Source: Tamarix chinensis (lineage: Eukaryota; Streptophyta; Magnoliopsida; Caryophyllales; Tamaricaceae). Taken from it: a stretch of 64,000 bases of DNA. Positions within the stretch are counted from its first letter, which is position 1. Every line of letters starts with the position of its first letter. The notes below the pieces were generated by a model, which saw only the letters and a list, made by a program, of their open reading frames with translations, did not search any database and was not told the DNA's origin. This document shows positions 1-14,337 of the stretch, in pieces. The DNA lies in NCBI GenBank assembly GCA_030549775.1, contig CM060173.1, positions 44,704,110 to 44,768,109 of the forward strand. The letters are read 5' to 3'. Made by a program: the position numbers and the translations under genes.

Positions 1-2564
1 CCATTCATAACACAAACATATTGTACACATGCCATAAGCGAATACAAGAGAATACCTCAACTCTAAGTTGCACTACACATAAAAAGGTTATAACGATAGC
101 ACAAGATACACAACATATCATTATACATGGCATCTAAGGCATATAAAACATATAGCAAACATAAGGCCTTAGCTACACCCTTACCTAATATGACACTAAT
201 CTTGGAGCACGCTCCTACGCCTTCTTAGGGTTTTGACTAGTTTTACCTATAAAGAGGGAAAAACTAAGGATTAGTTTCCCTCATACCAAAAATACTATTA
301 TTTCCTATTTTAGTCTAAGATTAGGGTTACTATTATTTAAAGGAACTTCACAAGGGAAAACTAGGGTTTTATCCTTAAGTTAGCCTATTAGAATATTACT
401 AGTCAAAATAGATTTATGTTAATGTTTATAGCTATATTTATATTATTAAAACTAATAGCTTTATTTCTTCTAATAATAGTACTAACATCAGTTATTAGCA
501 AAATAGTGATATTAGTAATAATAGTAATACTAATGCTCCTAGTATTTTTAAGGCTAAGGCTAATAATAGTGTTAGGGATAAAATAATAATATAATACCAA
601 CAAAGTACTAATATTGCTAAAGATAATAATAAAACTAGTTATATTTGAAATAATAATAATAATATAAGGGTTCGAATGTTTTTGCCACAATAATAATAGT
701 AACAACAATAATAACAATAATAATAGTAATACTACTACTACTATAGTAACAGTGTTGATAATAAAGGCATTAGGAATAATATTAGCAATATTCGAATAAT
801 AAATAATAATAATAATAATATTAAGGCTTGAGTATTCTTCTTCTATGGTAACAAAATACTAACATGCCAACTTCGGTTTCAATAACATTAATAATAATAA
901 TAATATTGTTAAGAATAATACTAATAGTAATAATAATCAAAATGGTAATAGTAATATAAGGGTTCAAATATTTACCATAATATTAAAAGTAATAATAATA
1001 GGCTAAAACTAGCATTAATAATAATAGTAGTAACAATAATGAAAATTATAATCATAATAACACTAAAGTTGTAGACCATTAATAATAATAATATTATTAT
1101 TATTGGTTAGGAAAATTATGAAGTAAGGTTAAGTAACAATAATAATAGTAATAACGAGTATACTAATAGTAATATTACTATTATTATCAATATTATAGAT
1201 AATACCATTAATATTATTAAAATAGCTAATACTTGTATAAAATGGGTTTAGGGGTTGGGGAGGTTAGAGCACCACCTAGAGACAGTGACGACACCGATGG
1301 TGGCGGCGGATGTGGTGGGAGGAGGAGAAAGGAGGAGGAGAGGGAGGAAGGGAAAAAGGTGGGCAGGGAAATGTAGGGGAGGGTTTGTAGGTGGTTTTGG
1401 GAGGCATGAGGGGTGGTGGTCGTGGAAAAAATGGTGGAGGATGGTGGTGCGAAGGGCAGTTGGGTTGAGGAGGGATTGATTGGGAAGGAAACTTTGCACG
1501 GTCGGGGTGGCTCATGCAAGGCCAATCGAGGTATGAGGGAGGTTTAGTTAAGTATAGGGTGACGTAAGGAGTAGTTCTATGGGTGGTTCGGTCGACATTG
1601 ATGGGCGGTGGCGATGAAATGACTATCTAAGCTAATGATAGCGAGAAGGAAGAAATTTCTAGGTTCTGAAATCAAAAACTCAATTAGGGCTGCCTATAGG
1701 GTATTTATAAACCAATTGGAGGGGAATGCCATGGGGAATATGACAAGAGGGGTGTAGGTGTCAAGCCTGTCAACTGGTGGTGGTAGTCGATGTGATTCTG
1801 CCATGGCAGGGCTGTGAGGTCGAGGGAAGAGAAAAAGGGAAAGGGGCAGGGCACTCAGGAGAGGGGAAGGGGTCGGTTGGGGTCGAAAAGGTGAAAGAAA
1901 ATGATAGGAGAGGAAGAGGAAATGATAGCGTGTTGGGGTGGCAGACGGAAGGTGGGGTTATAGCGCCTCGGTCACCACTCGCACCTTAGGGAAGAAGAAA
2001 AGATGGGACCGGGTGATCCAAGGAGAAAGAAAGAAGGAACAAAAAGGGGAAGAAAATCGGGCCGACCGAAAAAGAAAGAAAAAAAGGGGAGAGGGTATGG
2101 TGCGGGCATAGGCCACGTAAGGGGAGAGCTGGGCCGCAGGGTTTGGCTAGCCCAAGTTAGGGGAGGGATGGAGAAAAAAGAAAGAAGCAAGAAGAGGAAA
2201 AAGGAAAAAGAAAGCAAAAAGAGGAAGGGAGGAAAAAGAAAAAGGAAAAAGAAGAAAAATAGGTGAGTTTGGGGTATTTAATATATTTTGGTATTTTGGG
2301 ATATTTAAAATAATAACATTTTAATAAAATAATAATTAAATTCCCCTTTTAGGTTAATTTAGTATTTTTGAGATATTTTTCCTAACTTCCATTCTAATTA
2401 GCAAAACACCCTAATTTTTGTCCAATTAAATTATTTATAATTTTCCTCTTGATATCCCTCTAATTACTCCCTCTTATTTTAATAAAATAATTTATTTAAT
2501 TAATTATTTCCCAATAAATCCTTATTTTACCAAATTTCTAAAATTAGGGTTTTGGGGTATTTCA
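1..2564 (-). mobile_element. Gypsy-type LTR copy A, truncated by the window edge
   Basis: The stretch aligns by eye with 39100-41904: both share GGAGCACGCTCCTA near the start, then an AATAAT-rich zone (here 410-1230), a G/A-rich zone (1240-2270), and an AT-rich tail ending in GGGGTATTTCA (2554-2564), matching the GGGGTATTACA end of better-preserved copies. The LTR reads on the minus strand. Its other end lies outside the window. The G/A-rich zone gives long spurious open frames on both strands. No coding sequence is supported. Confidence 0.7.
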
Positions 2565-4151
2565 TAGGTTACGTATGTTACGTAGAATTTTGAAGTGAAT
2601 ATGACTAGTCTATGTTCAATATATGAGAAAAGTGGCTTTAAAAGGGAATAGTAACCCTAAGTGTAGGATTATTATCATTGGTGGGAAATTTTTGAGTTGA
2701 CCTTAATCTCTATATATTTTGTTAATATTTTCATTTTAGGAACAAAAAATAAATTTGGTGGTTATATAATTTTTAAAATGAGGATTTTATGAGGAAAGGT
2801 AAATAGTAACCCTATAGGTATGTTATTATTACATATCTATGGTGTGTGAATTGGGCCTTGATTTTTGGGTAAGTTTTCAAAAATAATAATTTGAGTAAGG
2901 TTATTTAATTTGGTGATAAAATGAGTACTGGGGAAGAATTTATGGTTGTTTATCAAAATTAGGGTTTTCTAGGAGGAATGTGGCATTTTCCTTGAGAAAT
3001 GTGTTGGTATTCATGTGGTTGTGATTTATTCATTAAAAATGATTATGTTAAGATGTATTATGTGATTATCATGTCTACACATGTGTATATATATGAGGAT
3101 ATTGAGATATAAAACCTGGATTATAATATAATTACTTAAAGAGAAAGATTACATGAGCTTGAGTCAAGATTTTGTGTGTCTTTTCCACTAGACAATAATA
3201 GTGGTTTTGATGTGTTTTTCCTTGATATGTAATCTAAAATTTTCCATTGATTTATTATTAGTGGGGTTCCCGAGCTCAATATAAGTTAAAATATCATCTT
3301 TAGATAAGCAATAAAGAATAAGCTACTAATCACTTAAAGTGAAAGATTACGTGAGTCAGGACCGAGGTGTTGTATCTGTTACATCGGATGATAATTGTGA
3401 ATTAGAAGTGTTTTTCTAAGGGGTGATTTAGACTTCCCTATTGGTTTATAAATAGTGGTCAAGAGTGTGTTTCCTTGATAGGTATTGGGGTCTTTCTATC
3501 GGATAATAATAGTGGCTGAAGTGTGTTTTTTCTTGAGAGGCACTTCAATCCGTTCCACCATATTAAGAATAAGGGGATATATAAATTCAATGTACGTAAA
3601 AATGTGGATTATGATCGTAGGTAATAATGGAATTATGGAATCAATATTTATTTTCATCATATTATGTTAATTATTATGCTTATTATGTTTTTTTTTGTGT
3701 CTTATAATCTATGTAACTTGGATATGACTATATTGTCACCTTACTCAGTACATAGAGTATTGATCATCTTTTTTATGGGTTTTTTTTTTGTTATTATAAG
3801 CAGAGGATATAGTTGAGTCTATGCAAGTCTTTGAGGACCCTTTGGATGACTATGTTGTTTTTTATGCACTTATTGGAGAAGAGTGTTTTTTCTATCCTCG
3901 GGACTTGGATCATAGAGTCGGGTTATCTAATTGACACTTTAATTCGGATGCCTCTTGGGAATGTTAGGTTCCAATATATCTCTTTATATATTTTATCTTT
4001 TTTACTTTGCTTATTTCTCTAAATATTTGTTTAAGTTTATGAAATCTATCTCTTCCTCCATTTTATTATGTTTGAATGTTTGATTGTGTTGTCTTATATT
4101 CGATGTAAGAATGATATGGTAATCCAAACTTATGTCACGTAGGGTAATAAC
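2565..4151 (+). mobile_element. Sense-orientation fragment of the same LTR family
   Basis: Resembles 42840-44676 in the same orientation: repeated short units around 'gtgataatagtgg' (about 3190-3560), a TTACTCAGTACATAG segment near 3742, a segment with 'agtctatgcaagtctttg' near 3815, and a degraded terminal GGGTAATAACA ending at 4151. It abuts copy A in the opposite orientation. No gene is seen. Confidence 0.55.
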
Positions 4152-7099
4152 ATCTAATTACATTTATTTTACTCTTCCACTTAAACCAAAAAAATCATTT
4201 ATATATTTTGTATTATTACATTTATATATTGTTTTATTTAAAGAAATCAAAAGATATTTTAATTTTTAGAACCAAAATATTATTATAAAAATCATCTCAT
4301 CCAAATGGATCGTGCATATCATTGTAATGGTAATATATTCACCATTGCGTACATATTTGTGGCTATTACATGGCCAAAAATTTGTTCATTGGATATTTAA
4401 TGGAATTCATCTATCAAATGAGATAAGGTTGTGAAAAATAGAAATCTAATTGGACAAACAAAAGTAACCAAAATATACATGCCACTTGTCAAATCAAAAG
4501 TAATAAACTAAAGACATATATCACATAAAATTAACTACTAGAGATATGTACTATTTGAGATATTGAGTTGTGGTGCACACATGCTTGAGAATTCAACCTA
4601 GGTACTTACATCTTGATGTGATGATTTTGAGCGAGAAAGCACGGTGTTTCAAAACTCTACATTTACCTATATTAAGATACTAAAGGGTGCTAAATTCATA
4701 ATAACTATGATTATTATTCTAAACCCTATAATTGCACTATGGTTAACCAAAAACTAGCATGTTATAATCATAAAAGGAATAATAAAGCATAAGAGCATAT
4801 CATAATCGCAAGAGGAGACCATATACAAGTGAAAAAAAAAATCAAAATTTCCTCACAAAACCCTATCTCACTATCAACTCATAATTCAATCCATATAAAT
4901 CATCAAATTACCAAATTTAACACAACCGATTAATACCATATCTAATGTTTCATATATACAATACCTATCATACCCATGGGGTTTATAAACTCATTTTAAG
5001 TCATTTTCACATACTATTAGTACTTTTCTTAACCATATTAACCCAAAATATTCACATATCACACTCATTAAATTGTGGTAAAAATAATACTTGTACAACC
5101 TCACTTTTCTAGAATGAAATCAAAATGACCATTTTTTCCTTTATGTCACCTAAACATCTGAAAATTTATTATCAATCATAACTTGATCCATACCCCCCTA
5201 AAACCTATCATATTATATATCAAATATGATGTAAAACTTTCAATTAAAACAATGAAATATTTATTTTCCATAAATCTCACAAATTTGAACCAAATTCCCT
5301 TATAACTGAAACTAACACTATAACTCTAAAATTCCAACTTTCTTCATACTAAATCAAATCCCCATATAATCTCCCATATTTTATCAATAATCTAATTATG
5401 AAGTTAAAGTATATTAAATAAGCCTAAAGGCCCATAAAAACCAAAAGGTCAAACCCACCAAAGCCTAAAAATTAAGCTTCAACCTATTATTCACAAAAAA
5501 ATCACTTGATCACATGATTAATATAAATATAAAATTATAAAATCATGCTTATATAATATATAATTAGATGAAGGGGAAATAAATGCTTAAGCATAAAAAA
5601 TGGGCTTGGATAAGCTTGAACAAAACTTTGCTAATATATGAATTTAACTACCTTTTGCTTAAAATTAGTACCAACGAGTTAAAGTTAATGACTTTATGAG
5701 TAGATAAGGAATAAGAATGGAGATGATGGACTATGAGAGGTTTGGTAATCAAGGGAAAGGCAAGATCAAGGCATAATCACACACATAGGAAGTATTAGAG
5801 GAGAGATGAGGGAGGGTTGAGTAGATGGGGAAAATAGCTAAGTATAAAAAATGAAAGCTAAAGGGGTTAGTACCCCATATGTTTATCAAAAAGTGTAAGA
5901 TAAAAGGGGAAATATGAAGGTGAAGGTTGATTTCATATAAGAGGCTGATAGGAGTGATTGATGTTGGTGATAGTGTATAAGAGAGTTGATTTGATGCAAT
6001 AGCATCTATAGATTCTCATGATAATGAAGATTTTACATTCTTAATAATAGACCCTATTACAGTATGTGTATTTGATGATATAACTTTGAATAACCATAAT
6101 AAGGATATTTTTAATTGATTCTTGAAGGTATGTAATATTTTTTCATGGAGAATATTCAAGAAGTAAAAACACTTAAGATTCATTCTTATGTTACAAGTTA
6201 TTACAAGTCAAATGAGCTATTATGCATGAAAGTCAAACTTTCAAGTCAAAGAAGACCTCATTAGCATTCTTATGTAAATTAGGGCTTTTATTAGTTGTTT
6301 CCACATAATAATTATCTATATTTATTTTTAATAATTTGTAGTTTGATTCATATATTATATAGCTTATTAATATGTTGCTATTAGAGATTAGTGTGCTAGT
6401 TAGACATGTGTGCATTAATGTAGCTGTCTTAGTGTGCTACTTAGCAAAATTATCACTACCTATATATAGAATGACTTGGCACATGAGAAGAGAAGAGTTA
6501 AAATATTTGAATGAAAATTACAAGTTCAATACTTGTTTATCTTTCTCTCTTTTGAGTGAATTTCTTCTTAATACTATGTGGAGTAATCTTAGTTAGAGCC
6601 TTTGAATGTGTTATTGGACAAACATTAAAAGATACATTCTTGTTGAGTTCTTGTTAAATATTAATTGAATATTCATAGTTTTCTTTAAATATTAGTTGAA
6701 TCTTGCTTGAATATTCTCAATCCTCTTCTTAATCTTCAAACCATCGAGCCACTCTTCCTTCTAAACCTTCAAATTATCTCTTTCCCCTTGAAGATTCACA
6801 TCATAATTATGGATGTAATTTTAATTCATTGGGCAAAGACATGGAAGGATATAATCATGAGGGACATAGGGTCATATTTTTGAGGTCAACATTCCCAATA
6901 AATTAAGAACAATTAAAAATTTTGTAGGTAAAGTATAATGTCCAATAAATGGTTTAAAATAAAAAAGATAAATAAATAATTCCCAAAAATTATGATTTTT
7001 TTAAAAGGTGTAAAATTAATCTTGAAACCTAAACATATTTAAAAATTATGGGTTTAAGAATTGATTTAGATTCAAATCTAATTTAAATAAATAAGTTAT
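4152..7099. other. AT-rich repeat-derived DNA without a gene
   Basis: No open frame here has recognisable protein similarity. 4830-5650 is C-poor on the minus strand and looks like diverged LTR sequence. 6280-6790 has the composition and motifs of a copia LTR (TATATA followed by a purine-rich leader and 'cttgtttatctttctctc'), but I could not find paired ends. Confidence 0.4.
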
Positions 7100-8235
7100 G
7101 CAAAATTTTATAGTATCTAATAGAACGATGAACCCCTTAAGTGTTGGGTCATTCTAGCTATAGGTTAGTCAACAAAAAATTGTAGCTTGGCCAATTACTA
7201 ATTGAGGAAAACTAGTGTTAGTGGTTTGAGTTAAAGTAAGGTTCATAAATTAAGGTAATATGATTAATGAATGATAAGAGATTAAGGAATGATTAAAAGG
7301 CCAATCATAAAAAAATTATGGTTAGTGAAATTTGGGATATTAAATTATTGGCATGGATTATGTTAATTTTAGAGAGTATTGGTAAGTTTTATTTTTTTGC
7401 TAAAAACATGTGATTTGGTAAGTTTGAGAAAATTCTTTCTTGGGATATTTTTTCATATACCAAATAAAAATAAAATTTTTATTTTATTTTCCAAAAATTT
7501 TGTTTATAGCCTAAACACATTAACTTGTTGGGGCTTAAAAAATGACCGATTCTCTAAAACAATCAACAAGTTTTTTGTATTGCATTATTTTCTTTTTCCT
7601 AGAGGTATCCATAGCAGTGGATCAAATTCTAAGACTAGTGGATCAAATGAGATTGAATACATTAAAGGAAACTAATAAATGGTTAAGGATTATAATTGAT
7701 TGATGTCTCGTGTTTTTACATGAGATTGTTATTATTATGTACAATTTACCTTGTTGATATTAATGGATGTGAGTATCATATGTAATTAAGGTGATCATAT
7801 GTGCTCATGTCTTTCATTATTGCATGTGGTAGTATGCCTTATATTCATTGTCTTATGGTTTTATGTCGTAGATGTATTATGTGAGCATGTTATTTTTATT
7901 GAGTGGTTGTGGTTTACTTACTCTGATTATCGTATTGATACTTTGTGTTTTCATATGAATATGTGTGGAACATATAGTGATTGAAGGATTTTGAGAGTCA
8001 TAAGGACCACTTTGGGAGTTAGGAATATATAGAGGCACACTGTTTGGGCTCCTATTATTTTATGTTGGATATTTTTTAGACACTTATGTCCTTATTTCCC
8101 CATTTCTTTTTTTCTACCTATGGGTTTGTTGGATTTTGTAGGAGGTGATGTCATTGTTTCTATCTCTATTTCCATTATTTTTTTTTGTATTGTACCTTTG
8201 AACTTGTAAATGATTCAGTCATATACTTTGTGTAA
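7100..8235 (+). mobile_element. Diverged sense LTR fragment
   Basis: The 3' part (about 8000-8220) resembles the sense LTR fragment at 19380-19520: both have a 'gggctcc/atgtccc' stretch, T-rich runs and 'actt(t)tatgtcct'. Open frames at 7379-7675 and 7799-7984 have no recognisable domain and lie inside this repeat-like DNA. Confidence 0.35.
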
Positions 8236-9155
8236 GAAAGCTAGTGGAGCTTAGAATTCTTCAAGGTATGTGATGTGGTTTTTATCAAAGTAATGGAAGG
8301 TTGGATTAAAATTTGTATTAGAAGCTTTAACCCAAGATCTAATGCAAAAAGAATGAAGTGAATTGGTGGATTATAGACGAAGAACTTGATGTTGCAAGAT
8401 GAAGCTGTTTTGGCAGATTTGAAGGTCTTCAAATTTGTCGACTTGAAGATAGTATTGAGGAAGGATTAATCTTGAATTTTCCTTACTCAATGTAGAACCA
8501 AAAGGGAGGATTAGAATTTAGCTATCTTTCTCAAATTTTGATTAAAATTCTCATTCAATATTCTACCCACAAACCATACGCACAAAGGGTATATATAGGA
8601 GAAGGAATAAGCTTGGTGGTGACTAGCTTAAACCAGCCGAGTTTAGTCTCTTAATTCAGCCCATTAATCATGGTTGAATGATACTAAGGATTAATATTAC
8701 AAAGCTATACAATAAACTAAGATACATACATGAAATTATAGCATTACCCTAACTTACATAAAATATACTTAGGGTTAGGGTTCACAACAAGTTTATAAAA
8801 ATAATGAATATCATCACTCTATCTCTTTTTGTAATGTATCATCCCATGTATTTCATAGCCTTGCTTGCCTTGGAATAATTGTACACACCAATGGGTATGA
8901 ACATCATCTTCTTGCAAATATGTAACATACCTACAGTAATAACTTGAATGGTTTTCAATGTCAAGAATATAAGAATTATCAAGAATATTTAACATGATAG
9001 GCTCCAACATTAAGAAAGCTAAATCATCTTCCCTAACTTTAAGATTATAATGAATATGATAATCATTATGTTTACTGTATGCTCCTGCATCAGTATGACT
9101 ATAACACCTAAGATTTTGTATTTTAGCTTCTAGTCCTAAAATTGAGGGCATTACA
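8236..9155 (-). mobile_element. LTR-like fragment ending in GAGGGCATTACA
   Basis: The right end (9144-9155) is a diverged version of the GGGGTATTACA terminus of the main LTR family. A 110-codon minus-strand frame (8819-9151) starts inside this terminus. It matches no family I recognise, so I treat it as non-coding. Confidence 0.35.
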
Positions 9156-9209
9156 ATAAGAAACTATGATAGGATAATTAGTAAATGTTATATGATAATA
9201 AATATATTA

Positions 9210-9910
9210 GTTTTACTATAAAAAACATAAGATCATCTTGGTAGATTGTATAAGGAACTTCCTTTTTGAAAATTTATTATCAAAGAACTCCATAGTTAAG
9301 TGTGTTTGGTTTGGAATAGTATAAGGAAAGGTATCCTTCTAGAAAATTTCTTAGGTTACATGTGAGTTGATAAGAAAATACTAAAAATGATTGTGTATAT
9401 TGTGGGGTCAATCATCGATTCCAAAAACATTATAAGTAACTACATATGGCTTGTGTGGGGTTGGAGTTGCTATAGATGACATCAAACCAAAACCATGGTC
9501 GATATTTATACTTGGATGAGCCATCAAATTGTCTAGTGGGATAATTCTAGGTATGAGATAGAATGAGATATTCAATGGTTAATGTGCAATGAGGATATTT
9601 TGTTTTTTAAGTAGAGATTTATGTAATACCCCAAGTTATGTTATAGATGATATAAGCTTAAGAAGATTGATGTGATTACCTATATCAGTAAGGTGCACAT
9701 TTCATTTTAAAAATCCACCACAAGAGAACTCCACAATTAACCATGTTTGTCTTAGAGTAACCTAATGAGTGACATCTTGGAATTTTATTATCATACATGT
9801 GAGTTGACAAAAAAAAAATGCTAGAAAAGAGTCATGTTAATTTATAGGGCCACTCTTCAATTTTAAAATCACTATAAATAATTACACGTTGCCAACGTGG
9901 GGTTGAGGTG
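9210..9910. repeat. Pair of diverged direct repeats, about 270 bp each
   Basis: About 9210-9475 and 9630-9905 share the same order of motifs: 'agaactcca', 'taag/accatgtttg', 'cttctagaa/cttggaatt', 'acatgtgagttgat', 'gggtcaatcatc/gggccactcttc', and 'taagtaactaca/taaataattaca', then TGGGGTTG. The second copy is preceded by TGTAATACCCC at 9622, an LTR-like start. They look like two fragments of one LTR family. Confidence 0.55.
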
Positions 9911-9944
9911 TTAACATGTTTATATTTTGTAAATGATTCATATC

Positions 9945-10310
9945 ATGAGCTAATACTAGATAATATGTGGTTATTATTGTTTAATTATTGTAAGGGATTT
10001 GAAATATGAGCTAACCTCAAGTAGCATGTTTTTTAAGAGGGTTAAAGTACGAGACAATCCCAAGTAGTGTGTTTGTTTGTTATAAGGCAAAAAAACTACA
10101 AGTCGATGCCAACTAGTGTGTTTGTTTGTGGTTAGGATTCAAACTAAAATTTGATCCCATATGGCACGTGAATTGATTGAAAAGAATTTATTTATTGTAG
10201 GGAGTAAAAATATGATCAATCCTAAAAAACTTGTTTTTTTTAAAGGAGTTAGACCATGATTCAACCCCAACTAGCTTGTTTATTTGCTCTAACTTGTATA
10301 ACAACAATAC
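9945..10310. repeat. Degenerate tandem repeat, unit about 50-60 bp
   Basis: About seven units with the core 'atgagc/tcaaccccaactagtgtgtttg' occur near 9945, 10003, 10047, 10097, 10148, 10211 and 10253. Units diverge strongly in length and sequence. No coding frame spans the array. Confidence 0.6.
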
Positions 10311-10949
10311 TTGGCTTGGGTTTCAACCAAGTAAAAATATAGGGCCTAAAAAATTTTTGGGGTAGTATGTTTTTCTATGTATACATGTAAATATGTGCAT
10401 TATACATAATAAAAAAAAGTTCTTGCTTCTATAGTTTGTGTGTTTGGCTAGAGGAAGACTACAAAACCCCCATATCTACCACTTAAAAATTTCATTTGAC
10501 CTCTAAAATAATAAAAGGAGTAAACTTTGTGGACTTTAAGTCATTATACTCTATTATACCCTAAGATAGAGATAGTTAGGGCCATAAAGATGTAATAGGG
10601 TGTTAGTGGGTTGAGAAAGCACAAATTTTTTAATCCTTGTTGGCATGATAAATTATGGTTGTTGAATTAATTTGTGATATTGTGTTCAATTACATGGAGG
10701 ATCGGGGGTCATGAACCAAAACCTTAGCTTTTCTATTTGCTTGAGTCACTTGAGTGCTACTTTCCTTTCTTTTTAGCTTAGTTATTTTAGCTTACAATTT
10801 CTCACTTCTTACTATTTCGTAATCTAGACATAGCTAAGTTCCATTATTGTCTTAGTGGCCATTCAATAATCCTTGTGGGATCAACCTTGACTACTACTCC
10901 GACCCCGTGAACTTATGGGTAGGAACGTGTCACGTTAATTACTAAATTA
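10311..10949. other. No gene seen
   Basis: AT-rich DNA. 10860-10945 ('cttgtgggatcaacc', then 'ccccgtgaacttatggg') resembles the conserved region next to gypsy LTRs on the minus strand. This is too weak for a firm call. Confidence 0.3.
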
Positions 10950-13900
10950 CTAGGTGTTACCACCACACTTATCATAATTCTATTTCTCCCAACTTTCTTA
11001 CACCAAATGCTAAGAGTAAAACTAATTATAACCAAAATAAAACAATGAAAATGAGAGTTAATACATATATAAAAGTTGTGGATAATTTACTCTATACAAT
11101 AATGGAAATCAAAAACACTAAGGAACATAAGAGTATGAAGAAAAATCAGTTACATCAAAAACAAGTACCCAAATATACAACATTGATTTGTCTTAACTCT
11201 TAGACCTAAAATCCTACTCCAAAAATGGGATCTCTCTCCATGGGCTTTCTTTCTTGTCACTATAATACACCTGGAGCCACTCCATACCCTTAATGTAGTC
11301 ATATGCAAAAGTAGTATGAATACGACTTTCTCATACTAAGTAAATCATATTACCTAACAAGAGGTAGCATATCTATTTTGCACACAGTCACCCAAAATTT
11401 GAAAATCATATTGGAGCATAAATTATAACTACATGCAATAATTATGGAATAATATATATATAATCAAGTCTCAAGCTCAAAAATAAAACACACTAGTTTA
11501 CTTCACATCATCTCAAGGTCTAATAGACAAACCCGATTAAACAAATAAATTCTAAAAACTAAGGTAGGACACTGAGGCAACTACCGAACCAACAAATCTA
11601 AAACAATTTCAAATACCAACAAATCCAAAATAATTCCAAATACCAAGGTAGGTCATTGAAGTGAGTACCGAACCATAAAATCCAAAATAATTCCAATACT
11701 AAGGTAGGGCACTAAGGCGATTGTCAAATAAAAAAATCTAAAATAATTCATTTTTACTTTCTTACACGAAAGTCACTTCCATTTTTTACTTACATAAAGG
11801 GAATACAACCAACCCAAGGATATCGAGGTACAACTGGTCATATTAGCACCCAAAGGTGACACAATGCCCTTACCTTAGAACCTGGGGACATAGACGTACA
11901 CTTGTTCATACTGACACACAAAGGCAATACATCATCCTCCAACCTCTGTCATCTAATCCTTAAGTATCAATGCCTCCTATATGGCTCGCAGGTTACTATA
12001 TAGTATAATAGGGCTATACTAGGGCACAACGACACAATAGTGAACCAAATCAAACAAAGGATAACATCTACCCTCTAGGGAAGCTAATCCTAGAGAGAAA
12101 CAATTCTCGACTAGAGGTCTTTCACTTTAAGTATATAATTTTTATGAGATGATCATAGATTTCATATATTGCACAATAATTCCCATATCCATATTTAATT
12201 AGTTTCCCATTTATTTCCAATTATTGAGGCAAAGTCTAAGGTCATCAGTTTATATCAAGCTAAGACAACATTAAGGTTAACCCATCAAAATTCTAAGGCC
12301 ATCTTAACATCCAGTTATTCATAAGACATATATTATATCAAAATTACCAAAATTTCCTTCAAAACCTTAGTTTCATCATGTTATTCATTTTCATACCAAA
12401 TATTGTTATTATAAGAATTTTCTATGAAAAGGATAAAAGGTAATAGTTTATATTATTTTAGCACTTAGGTAATCTTTACATTTTGGGGATTAAGTGTATT
12501 TTTCACTTTTCATGCATTTAATAGATTATAACCACAAAGTCCTAATCATGCAATTCTCATGTATCACATCTTCCATGTAGCATGTATGTACACATTTAAA
12601 GTGTAATACAACATTTAAATAGGGAAATGATCATCATCGTATATGTAGGAAAAAATCTCTATCCATAGGTTATGCAAGTATAAATCATCATTAGATAACC
12701 CTAATCATGTACATATACTTCCATGTGAATCATAATAACCTTAAATACCATGAATTAGTAAGCATAATATATTTATTATGTCATTAAAATCATAACTTGA
12801 AAATAGTAAAAACCCTAACAAAACCCTAGAAATGCGTACGTAAATCATATAACATATTACTTATGCATATACCTTAACTTACAACAATAGTACGTATTAT
12901 TTAGCTAACATGCAATCAATTTATCATGAATGTAATAATATTTGGAGAATGTAAAACCCTAGTATAATTCTAAATATAATAATCCTAACATTCTTGCACA
13001 TGAATTATACTATCTTATGAGTGATTGGATTTACCTAATCTAAGCTTACATAAAAAGTCTTCTCTAGGATCTTAAAGAATTATCTAGGAATTTAACACCC
13101 AATAAAACATGTATTGGCATTATATTACAAAAAATAATCCAAAATTACTAAAACAAGTCAGGGATAACTAATCAATAGAAGCGAAGCAGCAAGGAAGTCA
13201 AACAAAACTCATGCAACAAAGGAAGGATGAGTCAATAGGAGCATGCTGAGAAGGGGAGGAGCAACGATGCTTTATGCCATTGCTAATGGGTTACCATGAA
13301 ATAAATGGTTGGTTCAGGGAGGGGAGAAGTGGTAGGGGAAGATGCAGAAAGGGGAGGATATACGGAAAGGAAAAGTGTAACAAGAAGAGAAGGAAAATCA
13401 GCACAAAAGGCTTAGGTGGAGGGAGAGACTTAAATGGATTTGTGTGCTGCTTGGGAAAGGCTTTGGTGGTGGAGGGTGTAGGAATATAGGGAGTTGTGGT
13501 TGCTTCAGCTAAAGGAGAAAGGGGATCTTCAATGAGTTTGGTCAAAGGTGGTGGTTGGTGTTCGGTGTGGTTAGACGAAGGTGGAGAGGATGTTTGTAAG
13601 GAGTTTTGACAAGGAAGTTGAGGTACTTTTGGTGAGGTTGTGCTTTATATATGGATTGGTTTTGGTAGGAGTAATTGGTGCAAGGGTGAGGGATCAGTAA
13701 AGATGGTCGGTGCTAGGGGAAAGCTAGCAGTGGTGGTGTGTACTGTGGCAAAAGAAATGGTGGAAAAGAAATGGGCAATGAGTGTAGTAATGGAGAAATG
13801 GAGAGGTTTTGCTTGAGTGAAGGGGCACTAGAGGAAGGGAAGGAATTACAGGCTTCTAAGGGAAGAAGGCATGACAAAAAGGGAGAAGGGATTAAGAATA

Positions 13901-14312
13901 GAATGGTGTGCGGGGTGCCATCGAACAAAACAAGGAGAGGAAACATAGGGGAGAGGGAGATGTGGTGCAAGTATGTTGCAAAGAAGAAAAATATGTAGGA
14001 AGGAGATGGGGATGTGACCCATAAATCTAGCATAGGTTAGGGCCACTTTTTAGGTGAAGGTAAAAAATATTCAGTTAACGAAATAGAATTACTTGACCTA
14101 ATAGATACCGATAAAGATCTAACTTAGCATTAAAATTTAATAACATACTCTAAAAAAATTTAACCTAATTAAATGTTATATCTAATATGTAATAATAATA
14201 ATAATAATAATACATATATCAATAATATATTTAATACAAAACATCCTAAAATAATTAGTATAAACATATAATTACCAATTTATAATTAAGGTTTCAAAAA
14301 TAGGGTAGTACA
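10950..14312 (-). mobile_element. Gypsy-type LTR copy D
   Basis: Starts with 'gtgttaccaccacact', equivalent to about 90 bp inside copies F and G, so its outer end is missing. It continues with a tandem repeat (11530-11750), the AT-rich middle and a G/A-rich block (13160-14000), and ends TAGGGTAGTACA (14301-14312). The order of segments matches copies A, F and G. Frames at 13274-14046 come from the G/A-rich block and are not genes. Confidence 0.65.
11530..11750. repeat. Short tandem repeat, about 3 units of about 65 bp
   Basis: Units share 'actaaggtagg(a/t/g)cactgaggc' followed by 'taccgaacca' and 'aaatccaaaataattcca'. The array lies within LTR copy D at the position where other copies carry the 'ccactattat' subrepeats. 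Confidence 0.6.
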
Positions 14313-14337
14313 AAGGCTACAGTTTAACTCGTATTAT

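Noticed and set aside
403..717. Poly-leucine/isoleucine frame, also 39807-40028, 40172-40357 and 33103-33435
   Set aside because: Translations of AAT/TAA/GAT-rich low-complexity DNA inside LTRs and the Helitron.
8819..9151. 110-aa minus-strand frame
   Set aside because: Starts inside an LTR-like terminus and shows no known family. Kept as non-coding, though it is one of the less repetitive frames and a protein search could change this.
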